A stretch of DNA of 54,503 bases from 66-474 sp051961995 (GTDB lineage: Bacteria > Pseudomonadota > Gammaproteobacteria > Xanthomonadales > Rhodanobacteraceae). The stretch's first letter is position 1; each line of letters opens with the position of its first letter. Under the pieces are notes generated by a model that saw nothing but the letters and a program-made list of their open reading frames with translations, was not told the origin of the DNA and did not search any database. Location of the stretch: contig JBQCCR010000085.1 of NCBI GenBank assembly GCA_051961995.1, positions 1 to 54,503 on the forward strand, written 5' to 3'. The position numbers and the translations under genes are program-made. Shown piece by piece: positions 34,550 to 42,880 of this stretch.

Positions 34550-35719
34550 TTACCGAGAAACCGAAAACGTCATCGCTCTGAAATCGAAGACCACCGCGGA
34601 ATAGGTCGCGAGGACATCTTCGCCCAGCCGTGCGGCTTCTCCGGTGTCGGGCTCCGGGGCGATGTTGATGTTCTTGAGCACCAATGGCTGGCCCGCCAGG
34701 GTGAAGTGGGCCGACGGGACGCGGCGAACCTCCTGCTCCACGATGCCACCGAGACCGCCGATCTTGCGCCTGGCTTTGACGATGCTCGCGCGCTCGGCAT
34801 CGGAGAGAAGGGCTGTGCCGCTTTCGTAGAGATAGCTCACGTCCGCGCCGCTGTCGAATTGCGCCGCGCGCCGTCCGCCCGGTCCGTCGAGCGGCACCGC
34901 AATGCCGGTCGGATGCCAGATCATCGACACGGGATCGGGAAAGGACGAAGGCGCGGCGTTGCCGAGTGCCAGCCACTTGTCGTGGTCCAGCCACGCGACG
35001 CGGCCGAAATCGGCTAGGGCATACAGGCTGAGGATAAAGGGCAGCGAGACGGTTTCCTTGCCGCTGCGGATCGTGAGCTGCGCATCCGGCAGGACGAGCA
35101 CGGGAATATTTTCCATCGTCGCGCCGCCGATCCTCACTTCCGGAATGAGACCAATCTGGCCGGAGATGGTGGCTGTGGTGCTGCCGACGTCGCGTGAGGC
35201 GCCCAGCATCTTCACGTGCGCGGCTTTGGCCACGCTCTGCATCATCACCGAGATTTGCGCACCGGTATCGGCGAGCGCCGTGCCGTCATAGGCACCCGCC
35301 TTCACCGGCACGCGCACGCCTTTCGTTACCGGTACCCGCGCCGAACCGTGGGCGCGCGGCGCAGACTGCCCTGCGAGCAGTTTGACGATGGCCAGCGTAT
35401 TCGCATCATCGCCTTTCGGATTGAGCGTGATGGCCTTTTTGCACTCCGGAATGGCTTCGGAATAGCGCGCGGCGTGGAAATCGAAGTCGCAGAGGAATGA
35501 CCAGTCGTCGTAGGCATTCGCCGGCGCCGGCGTTCTGGCCAGCCGCGTACGCAATCGCTCCACCGCGTTAGCTTTGCCAGACCATGCATCGAGGTAGAGC
35601 GCAGTGTCGGCGTTCATTCCCGCACGTGGCGCGAAAAAATCCGGTTTCTCGAGAGCGCGGGCTGGCGCCGCGACTATCCACAAGGCGAGCACGACGAGAA
35701 GGGCGGCGAATTTGTGCAT
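34550..35719 (-). CDS. Secreted retropepsin-like aspartyl protease protein
   Basis: A 389-residue protein with a signal peptide (LLVVLALWIVAAPARA), an N-terminal TPR-like part (DFHAARYSEAIPECKKAITL), and two aspartyl-protease-like halves: ALADTGAQISVM near residue 147 and AAQFDSGADVSYL near 290. Each half has its own D[TS]GA motif followed by a hydrophobic flap region, the pattern of bacterial retropepsin-like proteins with two lobes in one chain. Periplasmic location is likely. ATG 35719 gives the clean signal peptide. Confidence 0.83.
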   Translation of the reverse strand: MHKFAALLVVLALWIVAAPARALEKPDFFAPRAGMNADTALYLDAWSGKANAVERLRTRLARTPAPANAYDDWSFLCDFDFHAARYSEAIPECKKAITLNPKGDDANTLAIVKLLAGQSAPRAHGSARVPVTKGVRVPVKAGAYDGTALADTGAQISVMMQSVAKAAHVKMLGASRDVGSTTATISGQIGLIPEVRIGGATMENIPVLVLPDAQLTIRSGKETVSLPFILSLYALADFGRVAWLDHDKWLALGNAAPSSFPDPVSMIWHPTGIAVPLDGPGGRRAAQFDSGADVSYLYESGTALLSDAERASIVKARRKIGGLGGIVEQEVRRVPSAHFTLAGQPLVLKNINIAPEPDTGEAARLGEDVLATYSAVVFDFRAMTFSVSR

Positions 35720-35803
35720 GCCGGAAGTCCGGATGGTTGTTTGCGCTCGCGATATTCCCACCCGCTCGGGCGAGCGACAAGTCAGAGTACCGGCTTGTGC
35801 GAC

Positions 35804-36874
35804 TTACCCAAGCAGCGCTTGAGTCTCTTCCCAGACGCTTCGTACCAGCTCTGCAGCCGGCGCGGCCTTTGCGAGTTTCGCCGACTGTCCCGCCCATGCC
35901 TGCATGCGCTGCAGATCATTGGCGCGTCGTGCCGTGCTGCGCATCGCTGCGGTCAGGCCACGCTGCACGGGATACGGCGCCGGCGGAGGTGCATCGGGAT
36001 GCAGGGTGGCTCGGACATAATCCGTCTCGATGCTGCGGCCCGCGCGGCCACTGAACGCGCGCGTCAGCATCGTGTCTTCCGGTTCGGTTCGCGCGAGCGC
36101 ATCGGCCCATGCGGACGGAATCTTTGCTTCCGGACAACGCAGGAAACCGGTTCCGATGGCCACCGCGCTGGCGCCCAGCGTCAGCGCCGCCGCGATCCCG
36201 CGTCCGTCGGCGATGCCGCCGGTCGCCACGACGGGCACTTTCACCGCATCCACGATGGCAGGCAGCAACGCGAACAGCCCAATCTGACGGCGAGCCGCCG
36301 CATCGGCATCGAAGCTGCCGCGGTGACCGCCCGCTTCCATGCCTTGCGCGACGATCACATCGGCGCCTGCGGCTTCCGCCGCACAGGCTTCCGCGACGGT
36401 CGTCGCGGTGGCGAACCAGGCGATGCCGCGCGCCTTCAACGCTTGCACGAACGCGGACGGAAAAAGGCCCATGATGGACGACACCGCAGGCGGCGAAGCG
36501 GCAAGCATGGCCTCGCACTGCGCTTCAAAATCCGGGGGCCTCGCATCGCCGGCATCACCGGACACGGGCGGCCCCCAGTGCCCGAGAAACGAACGCCACG
36601 CCGTCTCCTGCGCGAAGTCGCGCTTCGGTTCGGGATCGGGAATCCAAATGTTGAGTTGGAACGGGCCGCTGCTCTGGGCGCGGAATTCCCGTACCCAATT
36701 TTCGATCGTCGCAGGTTGCATCAAGAGCACGCCGGCAGCGCCCCAGCCGCCGCCGTTGGCGACGGCGACGGACAACGACGGCGCATCCACGCCGGCCATC
36801 GGCGCCAGCAACACCGGCACGCGGGTGCCGAAGCGAGAACAAAAGGCGTCAACACGGGCGCGGATCGTAGCCAT
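35804..36874 (-). CDS. Nitronate monooxygenase-like FMN protein
   Basis: A 356-residue TIM-barrel flavoprotein of the NMO/2-nitropropane dioxygenase family. N-terminal TRVPVLLAPMAGVDAPSLS, central VIVAQGMEAGGHRGSF (with the family's catalytic-region His), PVVATGGIADGRGIAAALTL and GASAVAIGTGFLRCPEA match the family. ATG 36874 follows an AGAGGA ribosome binding site. Cytosolic detoxification of nitronates is the usual role; other flavin oxidoreductase activities are possible. It is 36 bases downstream of the DUF2268-like gene's end, so the two could be co-transcribed. Confidence 0.9.
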   Translation of the reverse strand: MATIRARVDAFCSRFGTRVPVLLAPMAGVDAPSLSVAVANGGGWGAAGVLLMQPATIENWVREFRAQSSGPFQLNIWIPDPEPKRDFAQETAWRSFLGHWGPPVSGDAGDARPPDFEAQCEAMLAASPPAVSSIMGLFPSAFVQALKARGIAWFATATTVAEACAAEAAGADVIVAQGMEAGGHRGSFDADAAARRQIGLFALLPAIVDAVKVPVVATGGIADGRGIAAALTLGASAVAIGTGFLRCPEAKIPSAWADALARTEPEDTMLTRAFSGRAGRSIETDYVRATLHPDAPPPAPYPVQRGLTAAMRSTARRANDLQRMQAWAGQSAKLAKAAPAAELVRSVWEETQALLG

Positions 36875-36910
36875 GGCAATCCTCTTCGATTCACTGTGCC
36901 CTGGCGGCAA

Positions 36911-37900
36911 TCACCGCACCGGTTTTTCCGGCACGCATGCCGGCGCCTTGGCGGGATAGCCGCTCGCATCGAGCAGCTTCTTGAAATCCGTCACCTGCAG
37001 CAGCGCGGCGAGGGCGGCGTGCTTGTCCGCGGCCTGGTGGTAATACGTCTGCGCGATGCGGTAGCCGAGCCAGTAACCCATGTCCGGCGGCCATCCGGTG
37101 GCGGGACGATGGTCGAACAGCCACGGGGAGAGTTCCACGCTGTTCTGATGCTTCGCGAACTGCGCATACAGCGCCTGCTCGTGCGGGCAGCCGTAGCGCC
37201 AGCGGTCGGTCATCTGCCGCACGTCCGGCTGCTGGATTACCAGTGAGGCGATGAAGTCCGCCGTGCCCTCGTTGATCACCTGTTGCAGCAGCGTACTCTT
37301 GTCGCCGGTTTCGTAAGCCTGGTTGAAATGGATGGTCTCGTGCACCGCCGCGAACGGCACGTAGGCGGGCCTGACCTTCGTGTAGTCGTAAGGCGTGCCG
37401 GGCGGCGTGGCGAACACGTCCGCGGCAAGGATGATGCCGTTCGGCGAATTCATGCCGGCGCCGTGCTGCGGGCCCACCACGAAATACAGGTGCGCGGGCA
37501 GCTTGACGCCTGGATAGAGCGCCGCGAGCTTGCGGAACCCCGCCTGGATCACCGGCTTCTGGTCCACCACCTGATTGATGTACGGGCGCAGCTTCGTGTA
37601 CTCGGCGCGGTGCTGTTCCACGTGCGCGGCGAGCGATTCCGGCGTCACGTGCCGCTGCCGGTCGAAGTCCTTCAACCCCTGACTGGCGCGATCGAAATAT
37701 TCCGTGCGATAGATTTCCACGCGCTGCGCCGCCGCCACCTTCGCCGCGTCGTCGAATGCTCGCCAGAAATGCGCCACATCCGTGGTGACGACCTCCGCCT
37801 TGTTCGGATCGGTGGTGGTCGTGGTGAAGCCACAGAGGGTCAGTGCCAGCGGAGCGAGCAGTGCGAAAACGGATGCGTGTCGAAGTAAACGGACCATCAT
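36911..37900 (-). CDS. Secreted DUF2268-like zinc metallopeptidase
   Basis: A 329-residue protein with a hydrophobic export signal (ASVFALLAPLALTLCGF) and an HExxH zinc motif in FAAVHETIHFNQAY near residue 195. A later INEGTADFIASLV supplies the likely third ligand Glu, as in gluzincin-type DUF2268 predicted proteases. LTLC is a poor lipobox, so simple secretion is more likely than lipidation. The tandem ATG 37900/37897 is the start; the longer frame upstream is not supported. Confidence 0.85.
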   Translation of the reverse strand: MMVRLLRHASVFALLAPLALTLCGFTTTTTDPNKAEVVTTDVAHFWRAFDDAAKVAAAQRVEIYRTEYFDRASQGLKDFDRQRHVTPESLAAHVEQHRAEYTKLRPYINQVVDQKPVIQAGFRKLAALYPGVKLPAHLYFVVGPQHGAGMNSPNGIILAADVFATPPGTPYDYTKVRPAYVPFAAVHETIHFNQAYETGDKSTLLQQVINEGTADFIASLVIQQPDVRQMTDRWRYGCPHEQALYAQFAKHQNSVELSPWLFDHRPATGWPPDMGYWLGYRIAQTYYHQAADKHAALAALLQVTDFKKLLDASGYPAKAPACVPEKPVR

Positions 37901-37950
37901 TACCCCAGATGTTCGAGTGCTGCGAACCGAGTGATTCCCGATCACGCAGG

Positions 37951-38034
37951 CTATAGCGCCGTGCGCACGCCTTGCAACGGCGCGGAGAACTCCACCCGCG
38001 CGCCGGTATCCACTTCGATCGCGAAACCGCTCAC
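37951..38034 (-). pseudogene. Possible 27-residue remnant or frameshifted tail
   Basis: A frame starting GTG 38034, overlapping the stop of the upstream gene as GTGA, reads 27 residues (SGFAIEVDTGARVEFSAP and a few more) with codon use typical of this genome. It may be the displaced C-terminus of the preceding hypothetical protein after a frameshift, a gene remnant, or chance. Confidence 0.25.
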
Positions 38035-38477
38035 ATGGACAGCGCAAGCGACTGCCCGATCGGCAGCGCGTCCCATTGCGCGCTCAGTCCGGCGACGCGC
38101 GCGCGGATGGCGTCGATGTCGGCCGCGGTCACCGGCAACATCGGACAAGCACGCTCGGTGCAGGTCACGCGATAGAGGTCGAGCATGTCCGCGGCATCGC
38201 TGCCACCCCCCGACCACGTGTCGCCCTGGATCACCTCGACCAGTCGTTCCACGCCGTCGCTTTCGGCTTCCGGCTGCATGCGGAAATCCGCGCGCGCACC
38301 CTCGCGCACGCGCGCGAGAAAGCCGCGCCTGGTCAGCGTCGCCTCGACTGCGTAATGCACCATGTCGTGCGGGATGATCCGCTGCTTGGGGCAGTCAATC
38401 GCCTCGACCGCGCCATCGCCGCGCACGACTTCCATGCGGTCGAACTTGCCGGAGCCCTTGGTGAAGATGAGTTGCAT
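38031..38477 (-). CDS. Hypothetical protein
   Basis: A 148-residue soluble protein starting MQLIFTKGSGKFDRMEVVRG. It has IIPHDMVHYAVEATLTRRGF, a segment common in a family of proteobacterial proteins of unknown function, and an acidic C-terminal half ending with WDALPIGQSLALSM. No signal peptide. The start at ATG 38477 is chosen because the upstream extension lacks similarity to the body. Downstream of a cupin gene on the same strand, 55 bases apart. No function can be given. Confidence 0.7.
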   Translation of the reverse strand: MQLIFTKGSGKFDRMEVVRGDGAVEAIDCPKQRIIPHDMVHYAVEATLTRRGFLARVREGARADFRMQPEAESDGVERLVEVIQGDTWSGGGSDAADMLDLYRVTCTERACPMLPVTAADIDAIRARVAGLSAQWDALPIGQSLALSM

Positions 38478-38532
38478 TCGGTGATTCTTCGAGTGGGTTT
38501 TTCCTGCGACGAAAAATCCGCAGGAAACCGGG

Positions 38533-38928
38533 TCAGGCGGGGCCGTCCACAAAGACGGTCTGTGCGCCCATCTTTTCGCAAGTGAGGTTGACCGTGCGCC
38601 CGATGGCGCGCGTTCGATGCACGGTCCCCGCCGGTATGACCACGCTTTGCCATTCGGTGAGTTCAAGGCGGTTGCCGCCGGCGAGATCTATTTGCAGCGT
38701 TCCCGCCACCACCAGGAACAGTTCATCCGAATCCGGATGCTGGTGCCAGCGGTATTCACCCTCGAACACGGCCAGCCGCATGCAATCGATGTTGACGTTG
38801 ACCAGCACCTGATTGCGATAGGACTCGCTGACCGCGGCTTGTTCCGCGCGAATGTCCACCAGGGTCAGGGCAGGGAAGTGCGCGGTCTCCGCCGAATAAT
38901 CCTGCGCGGAGGGGAACCGGGAATTCAT
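38533..38928 (-). CDS. Cupin domain protein
   Basis: A 131-residue single-domain cupin with motif 1 RWHQHPDSDELFLVVAGTLQ (His, His, Glu ligands) and motif 2 WQSVVIPAGTVHRTRA (final His). N-terminal part SAETAHFPALTLVDIRAEQA is helical. ATG 38928 is followed by NSRFPSAQDYS; the frame extends 14 codons further upstream without support. Role unknown; possibly co-transcribed with the hypothetical gene downstream. Confidence 0.88.
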   Translation of the reverse strand: MNSRFPSAQDYSAETAHFPALTLVDIRAEQAAVSESYRNQVLVNVNIDCMRLAVFEGEYRWHQHPDSDELFLVVAGTLQIDLAGGNRLELTEWQSVVIPAGTVHRTRAIGRTVNLTCEKMGAQTVFVDGPA

Positions 38929-38991
38929 GTGATGCTCCGGACGCGACGCGTTTGGGATGCGTGGCCGCACGCCGCGTTGTTCGTGCGGCCA

Positions 38992-39036
38992 GCGTGGCCC
39001 AATGCAGTGAAACGGAGTCCGGGGCTTTTCGCAAGA
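38992..39036. repeat. REP-like repeat family B, copy 2 (partial)
   Basis: GTGGCCCAATGCAGTGAAAC, then GGAGTCCGGGGCTTTTCGCA. It matches the left half of the 42801 copy; the right half is missing or degraded. Confidence 0.75.
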
Positions 39037-39100
39037 TCACCGCGCGCCGGATCGCCGCTGCGAAGGCATCACATGCGGCGGTACAAGCGCGGTTGAACAG

Positions 39101-40516
39101 CTAATTGCCTGCCGCCTTGATGCGCTCCGCTTCGTCTTTCAGATAAGCCGCGCTGAGCGTTGCATGCTGCTTCGCGATCGGCAGCAGGGTCGGATAGAAC
39201 TGCACGAATGTGGTGTCCACCGCGCCGTGCGCGCTATGGCAGGAATAACACGCTGCGGTCGTCGGGATCTGCTTCGCCGGCGCGGGGCTGTCGTCGAAGC
39301 TGAAGAATGCCCAGCCGCCGTTGAAGCGCGCGGTGTCTTTCACGTGCACTTCCATGCCTTGCGCGGCGCCGCTCTGGAAACGCCCGCGCTGGTTGATCGA
39401 ACCCTTGCCGGAAGATCCGCGCACTTCCAGCACGATCACGGTCTTGTCCGGCCAGGTGCCGGTCTTTTGGAATGCCCGCCAGCTCTCCGGATTGACGAAG
39501 GTGTTGTCGAACATCGGGCTGGGCGATGCCAGCGCCTTCGGGTTGTAGCTCATGCCGAGACCGGAGCTCAGGTATACCCATTCGCGGTAATCGCTTGGCG
39601 CGATCAGCTTGCCGTCTGCCGTGCAGGCGGGAGCGTTCGTGTTCGCCGCGACCGGTTCGGCGGCCGATGCCGCGGTCGGGGCAGTGGCAGACATCACGCT
39701 TTCGATCCACTCGGCGTAGCGAGAGAGGCGAACGCCGTACACGATTTCGCCGTAGAGACCTTCCACGAATGGGCGACCCGGTGCCCATTTGCTCAAGAAT
39801 GGATGACCCTGTGGATATTTGCTCCAAGAGGCCAGGCCGACGAGTTGCCTTGAACTTCCATTCCCGATGAGCAAGGGGCCGCCACTGTCACCGCTCCCCG
39901 TGATGCCTTCAAGCGGCAGGGTGGACGACGGCGGGTCGAAGCGATACCAGACATAGCGAGCGTCGGTGCCGATAATGACGTTAAAGGCATGGCGCAAGAC
40001 AGTGCGGTGCGAGCTGTTGGGAACTTGGCCCTCGACGCCATTGCCTGTGGCTCCTTTGCCAACAAGCTCTACCGTCATCCCCACCTCCTTGTTACCGCGA
40101 TAGAGAGGAACGGGCGTTACGTCCGTCACTGGCAACGCAAGTTCGATCAGCGCGATATCGTTGGACGACGCAAGAAATGCATGCGCCTTGGATAGATCGC
40201 CGGATGCCAGCGCCTCTTCGATCAGTGCGTCAGGCAGCTTCTTGTAGCCAGGGTATTTGATGATCCTCGCAACTTTTCGTGGCTTACCGCCGATGGTGAC
40301 TTCGTTGACGCTCATCTGCCATGAAATTGCATGGGCAGCCGTCACCACCCACCTTGGTGCAATCAAGACTCCATGCCCCTCCCCAGGCAGATCTGCCAGC
40401 GCGGGGAATGCCGAAGCCTGGACTCGGTACCTGGCATCGTCAACGTCGCTGCGAATCACGATTGCGCCCGCAGCGGATGAGACAACGAGCAACACTAGAA
40501 CAAGACAGCGATTCAT
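39101..40516 (-). CDS. Secreted trypsin-like serine protease fused to cytochrome P460 domain
   Basis: A 471-residue exported protein. Signal peptide 1-18 (LVLVLLVVSSAAGA). Residues about 20-273 are a chymotrypsin-fold protease with the full triad: His62 in VVTAAHA, Asp120 in SSNDIALIEL, Ser211 in GSGDSGGPLL. An Ala-rich linker (about 274-300) leads to a cytochrome P460 domain (about 300-450) with YREWVYLSSGLGMSYNP, PDKTVIVLEVR, FSFDD and the haem motif CYSCH at 423-427. One open frame covers both, with no stop or frameshift. The protease part looks less GC-rich at third positions than its neighbours. A short internal tandem duplication lies in the protease (about 231-250). Confidence 0.88.
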   Translation of the reverse strand: MNRCLVLVLLVVSSAAGAIVIRSDVDDARYRVQASAFPALADLPGEGHGVLIAPRWVVTAAHAISWQMSVNEVTIGGKPRKVARIIKYPGYKKLPDALIEEALASGDLSKAHAFLASSNDIALIELALPVTDVTPVPLYRGNKEVGMTVELVGKGATGNGVEGQVPNSSHRTVLRHAFNVIIGTDARYVWYRFDPPSSTLPLEGITGSGDSGGPLLIGNGSSRQLVGLASWSKYPQGHPFLSKWAPGRPFVEGLYGEIVYGVRLSRYAEWIESVMSATAPTAASAAEPVAANTNAPACTADGKLIAPSDYREWVYLSSGLGMSYNPKALASPSPMFDNTFVNPESWRAFQKTGTWPDKTVIVLEVRGSSGKGSINQRGRFQSGAAQGMEVHVKDTARFNGGWAFFSFDDSPAPAKQIPTTAACYSCHSAHGAVDTTFVQFYPTLLPIAKQHATLSAAYLKDEAERIKAAGN

Positions 40517-40609
40517 TTTTACCCTGGTGCTGGGAAGAAGACTGGCGCATGAATTGTGCTGCTATCGGATACTGCAGGCCGGACATATAGCCGACGAATC
40601 CGGCCAGCA

Positions 40610-41584
40610 TCAACCAGAAAAACGCTCCCGGTATTCATTCGGTGTCGCGCCATAGCGCGCGCGGAAGGTACGGCGGAAAGCATCCGCGCTGTTGAAGCCG
40701 ACACTCGCCGCGATGCGCTCGATCGAAGCCTTGCCTTGCGTCAGCCGTAAACACGCCTGCTCCAGACGCAGCTTCTCGACGAAACGCGCAGGCGTCATGC
40801 CGAACGTCTCGCCGAACACGCGGCGGAAATGACGCGCGCTCATCGCGACTTGTCCGGCCATGCGTTCCATCGTCAATTCGCTGTCGAGGTTTGCGATCAG
40901 CCAGTCCACCAGCGCGCCCATGCGGCCCTTGCCCTGCGCCTGCGCGGCCAGCGGCGCGGAAAACTGCGCCTGGTTGCCGGGCCGCTTCACGTACATCACC
41001 AGATACCGCGCGACCTCGAGCGCGGCCGGCGCGCCGAGATCTTCTTCCACCAGCGCGAGCGCGAGATCCATGCCGGCGGTCAGTCCGCCGGAAGTGGCGA
41101 AGCAGCCGTCGCGCAGGAACAGTCGGTCCGGTTCCACGTGCAAGGCAGGGTGGCGGCGCGCGAGGTCGTCCGCGTAATTCCAGTGCGTGGTGACGCGGCG
41201 GCCGTCGAGCAATCCCGTTGCCGCGAGCACGTATGCGCCGGTGCAGACGGTAACGATGCGCCGCGTATGCTTCGCGCGTTCGCGCAACCATGCAAGCAAT
41301 CGCGCGTCGCGATTGATCGCGGTGCGGGCACCGCAACCGCCGGGAATCAGCAGCGTGTCCAGCGGCGGCGCATCTTCCAGCACGCACGCGGGCACGATGG
41401 ACAAACCGTTCTCCGCGCGTATGGGGCGCGTGTGCAGGCCGATGATGCAAAGTGCGTAAGGCGGCGTGCCGCCAGCCGGCGCGTTGGCCGCGCCGAATAC
41501 ATCCAGCGGCCCGGCGAGATCGAGCGCCTGCATGTCGTCGTAAACGAGCAGGCCGATGGTTTTGGTGGAAGGGTGCACGCTCAT
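40610..41584 (-). CDS. GlxA-type AraC family transcriptional regulator
   Basis: A 324-residue regulator with an N-terminal DJ-1/PfpI (glutamine amidotransferase-like) domain, IGLLVYDDMQALDLAGPLDV and VTVCTGAYVLAATGLLDGRR with its Cys, and a C-terminal AraC DNA-binding domain with two helix-turn-helix units (TMERMAGQVAMSARHFRRVF and IERIAASVGFNSADAFRRTF). Such proteins often control choline, carnitine or arginine catabolism, or respond to stress. It lies upstream of the protease-P460 gene, same strand, 93 bases apart, and might regulate it or its other neighbours. Confidence 0.93.
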   Translation of the reverse strand: MSVHPSTKTIGLLVYDDMQALDLAGPLDVFGAANAPAGGTPPYALCIIGLHTRPIRAENGLSIVPACVLEDAPPLDTLLIPGGCGARTAINRDARLLAWLRERAKHTRRIVTVCTGAYVLAATGLLDGRRVTTHWNYADDLARRHPALHVEPDRLFLRDGCFATSGGLTAGMDLALALVEEDLGAPAALEVARYLVMYVKRPGNQAQFSAPLAAQAQGKGRMGALVDWLIANLDSELTMERMAGQVAMSARHFRRVFGETFGMTPARFVEKLRLEQACLRLTQGKASIERIAASVGFNSADAFRRTFRARYGATPNEYRERFSG

Positions 41585-41613
41585 GGCGCGGGCATCCTAA
41601 CAGCGCGGCTTTC

Positions 41614-41647
41614 GCAGGTTGGGGTGAGCGTTTCCGCGAACCCCGAC
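41614..41647. repeat. REP-like repeat family C, copy 1
   Basis: GCAGGTTGGGGTGAGCGTTT followed by CCGCGAACCCCGACG: TTGGGGT pairs with AACCCCG. Same family as 42178. Confidence 0.75.
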
Positions 41648-41664
41648 GCGAAGCGGCCTCCCCG

Positions 41665-42120
41665 CTAGGGATACGGTGTGCCGTCCTTGTGCACGAACCG
41701 TCCATCCGTGTTCGCGCTCTGCATGTCTATGTCGGAGCACGTCGTCAGGTCATCGCGATGGCGGGAGCCGACTTCCAGATAGACGGCGACGGTCGAGGAC
41801 AGGTTCTTCAGGTGGTGCCCGTTGCCGGTGTTCTTCGGAAACGCGGCGCAGTCGCCCGCGCGCAGCAGCGTTTCGCCGTCGTCTTCGACTAGCGTCAACT
41901 CGCCTTCGAGGACGTACACGAATTCGTCTTCATGGCTGTGCCAGTGACGCTGGCTGGACCAGCCACCCGGCTGCAGCGTCATCAGGTTCACGCCGAAGTC
42001 CTTCAACCCGCCCGCATCCCCAAGCCGCTTGCGCGTGCGTTCGGCGCAGGGCGCATCGAACGGCGCGGGATAGCCGCAGCCTTTGCGCATGGAAATGGTG
42101 GAGAGATCGAGCTTCGGCAT
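41665..42120 (-). CDS. Cupin domain protein
   Basis: A 151-residue cupin. Motif 1 is RHWHSHEDEFVYVLEGEL (metal-binding His, His, Glu) and motif 2 DCAAFPKNTGNGHHLKN. The N-terminus has GCGYPAPFDAPCAERTRKRL, and the protein ends DGRFVHKDGTPYP, features of a common proteobacterial cupin family of unknown role. GGGAGGGAAC precedes ATG 42120, a strong ribosome binding site. Confidence 0.9.
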   Translation of the reverse strand: MPKLDLSTISMRKGCGYPAPFDAPCAERTRKRLGDAGGLKDFGVNLMTLQPGGWSSQRHWHSHEDEFVYVLEGELTLVEDDGETLLRAGDCAAFPKNTGNGHHLKNLSSTVAVYLEVGSRHRDDLTTCSDIDMQSANTDGRFVHKDGTPYP

Positions 42121-42177
42121 GATGTTCCCTCCCTGGTTGGAACGGCGCGGCCGTTGGCGGTTGTGGGCGGGGCAGTT

Positions 42178-42262
42178 GTAGGTTGGGGTGAGCGCCGTTT
42201 GCGAACCCCAACGTTGTACGCAGCGTGGGAAAGCTGTTGGGGTTCGCGGAAAACACTCACCC
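42178..42262. repeat. REP-like repeat family C, copy 2
   Basis: GTAGGTTGGGGTGAGCGCCG with GCGAACCCCAACG forms one stem, and a second TGTTGGGGTTCGCGG with CACTCACCC continues the motif. Confidence 0.8.
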
Positions 42263-42278
42263 GAGCCTGCGCGAGTTT

Positions 42279-42360
42279 GTAGGGCGGAACCGGCGAAGCC
42301 GTTTCCGCCGCATGTTCATTCGGCGGAAGCCGCTACGTGGATTCCGCCTTACGCGGGCTA
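42279..42360. repeat. REP-like palindrome family A variant, copy 4
   Basis: GTAGGGCGGAACCGGCGAAG and, at the right, GGATTCCGCCTTACGCGGGC-TAC form facing arms around a GGCGGAAGCCG core. Its last bases supply the stop codon of the adjacent minus-strand membrane gene. Confidence 0.8.
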
Positions 42361-42774
42361 CTCATTCGCAGCTTCTTGGGCGACAGTTTGCGTCCCACCG
42401 TTGAAGTACGCGTTGGCTTCCGCGCGGAACAGGAAGAAGCAGAGCACGACGGTTTTGGTAATGTTCATGAAGAATGCAGGGACAAGAGCGCCATGCCTGA
42501 GTGTCTGTGGAATCATCGCCAGGATGATGAAGATGGCAAGCACGACATACGCCGTGCGTGCCCAGCTTGCTCCCCTCAACATGAAGACGGCAAAAGCGAT
42601 GGCCGCCACTTCGAATAGCGCCCCTATTTCCGCTGCGGACGAGATTGGAATCGGCCCATCGATGACGGTCGACATGGCGGCGCGGACGAAGCCGGTGAAC
42701 AAGCCGATCGTTGCCTCGATCGCCAAGGCAATGATGACCCATGCCACAACAGTGACGGAAGTTGGACGATTCAT
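42358..42774 (-). CDS. Four-helix membrane protein
   Basis: A 138-residue integral membrane protein with hydrophobic segments near residues 6-26, 48-66, 71-88 and 98-117. The N-terminus MNRPTSVTVVAWVIIALAIE resembles small uncharacterised membrane proteins with a PxSVTVVAW start. ATG 42774 is set by that motif. The TAG stop is the first triplet of an adjoining REP element (GAGTAGCCCGCG). No function known. Confidence 0.75.
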   Translation of the reverse strand: MNRPTSVTVVAWVIIALAIEATIGLFTGFVRAAMSTVIDGPIPISSAAEIGALFEVAAIAFAVFMLRGASWARTAYVVLAIFIILAMIPQTLRHGALVPAFFMNITKTVVLCFFLFRAEANAYFNGGTQTVAQEAANE

Positions 42775-42800
42775 ATTCGTTCCCCTGATGTTTTTCAGCC

Positions 42801-42880
42801 AGCGCGGCCCGGATGCAGTGAAACGGAATCCGGGGCTTCTCGCAACACTCCCGGATTCCACTGCATTCCATCCGGGCTAC
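42801..42880. repeat. REP-like palindrome family B, copy 3
   Basis: GCGGCCCGGATGCAGTGAAA at the left pairs with CACTGCATTCCATCCGGGC at the right; inner AATCCGGGG/CCCGGATT also pair. It ends in the stop codon of the threonine-dehydratase gene. Confidence 0.9.
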
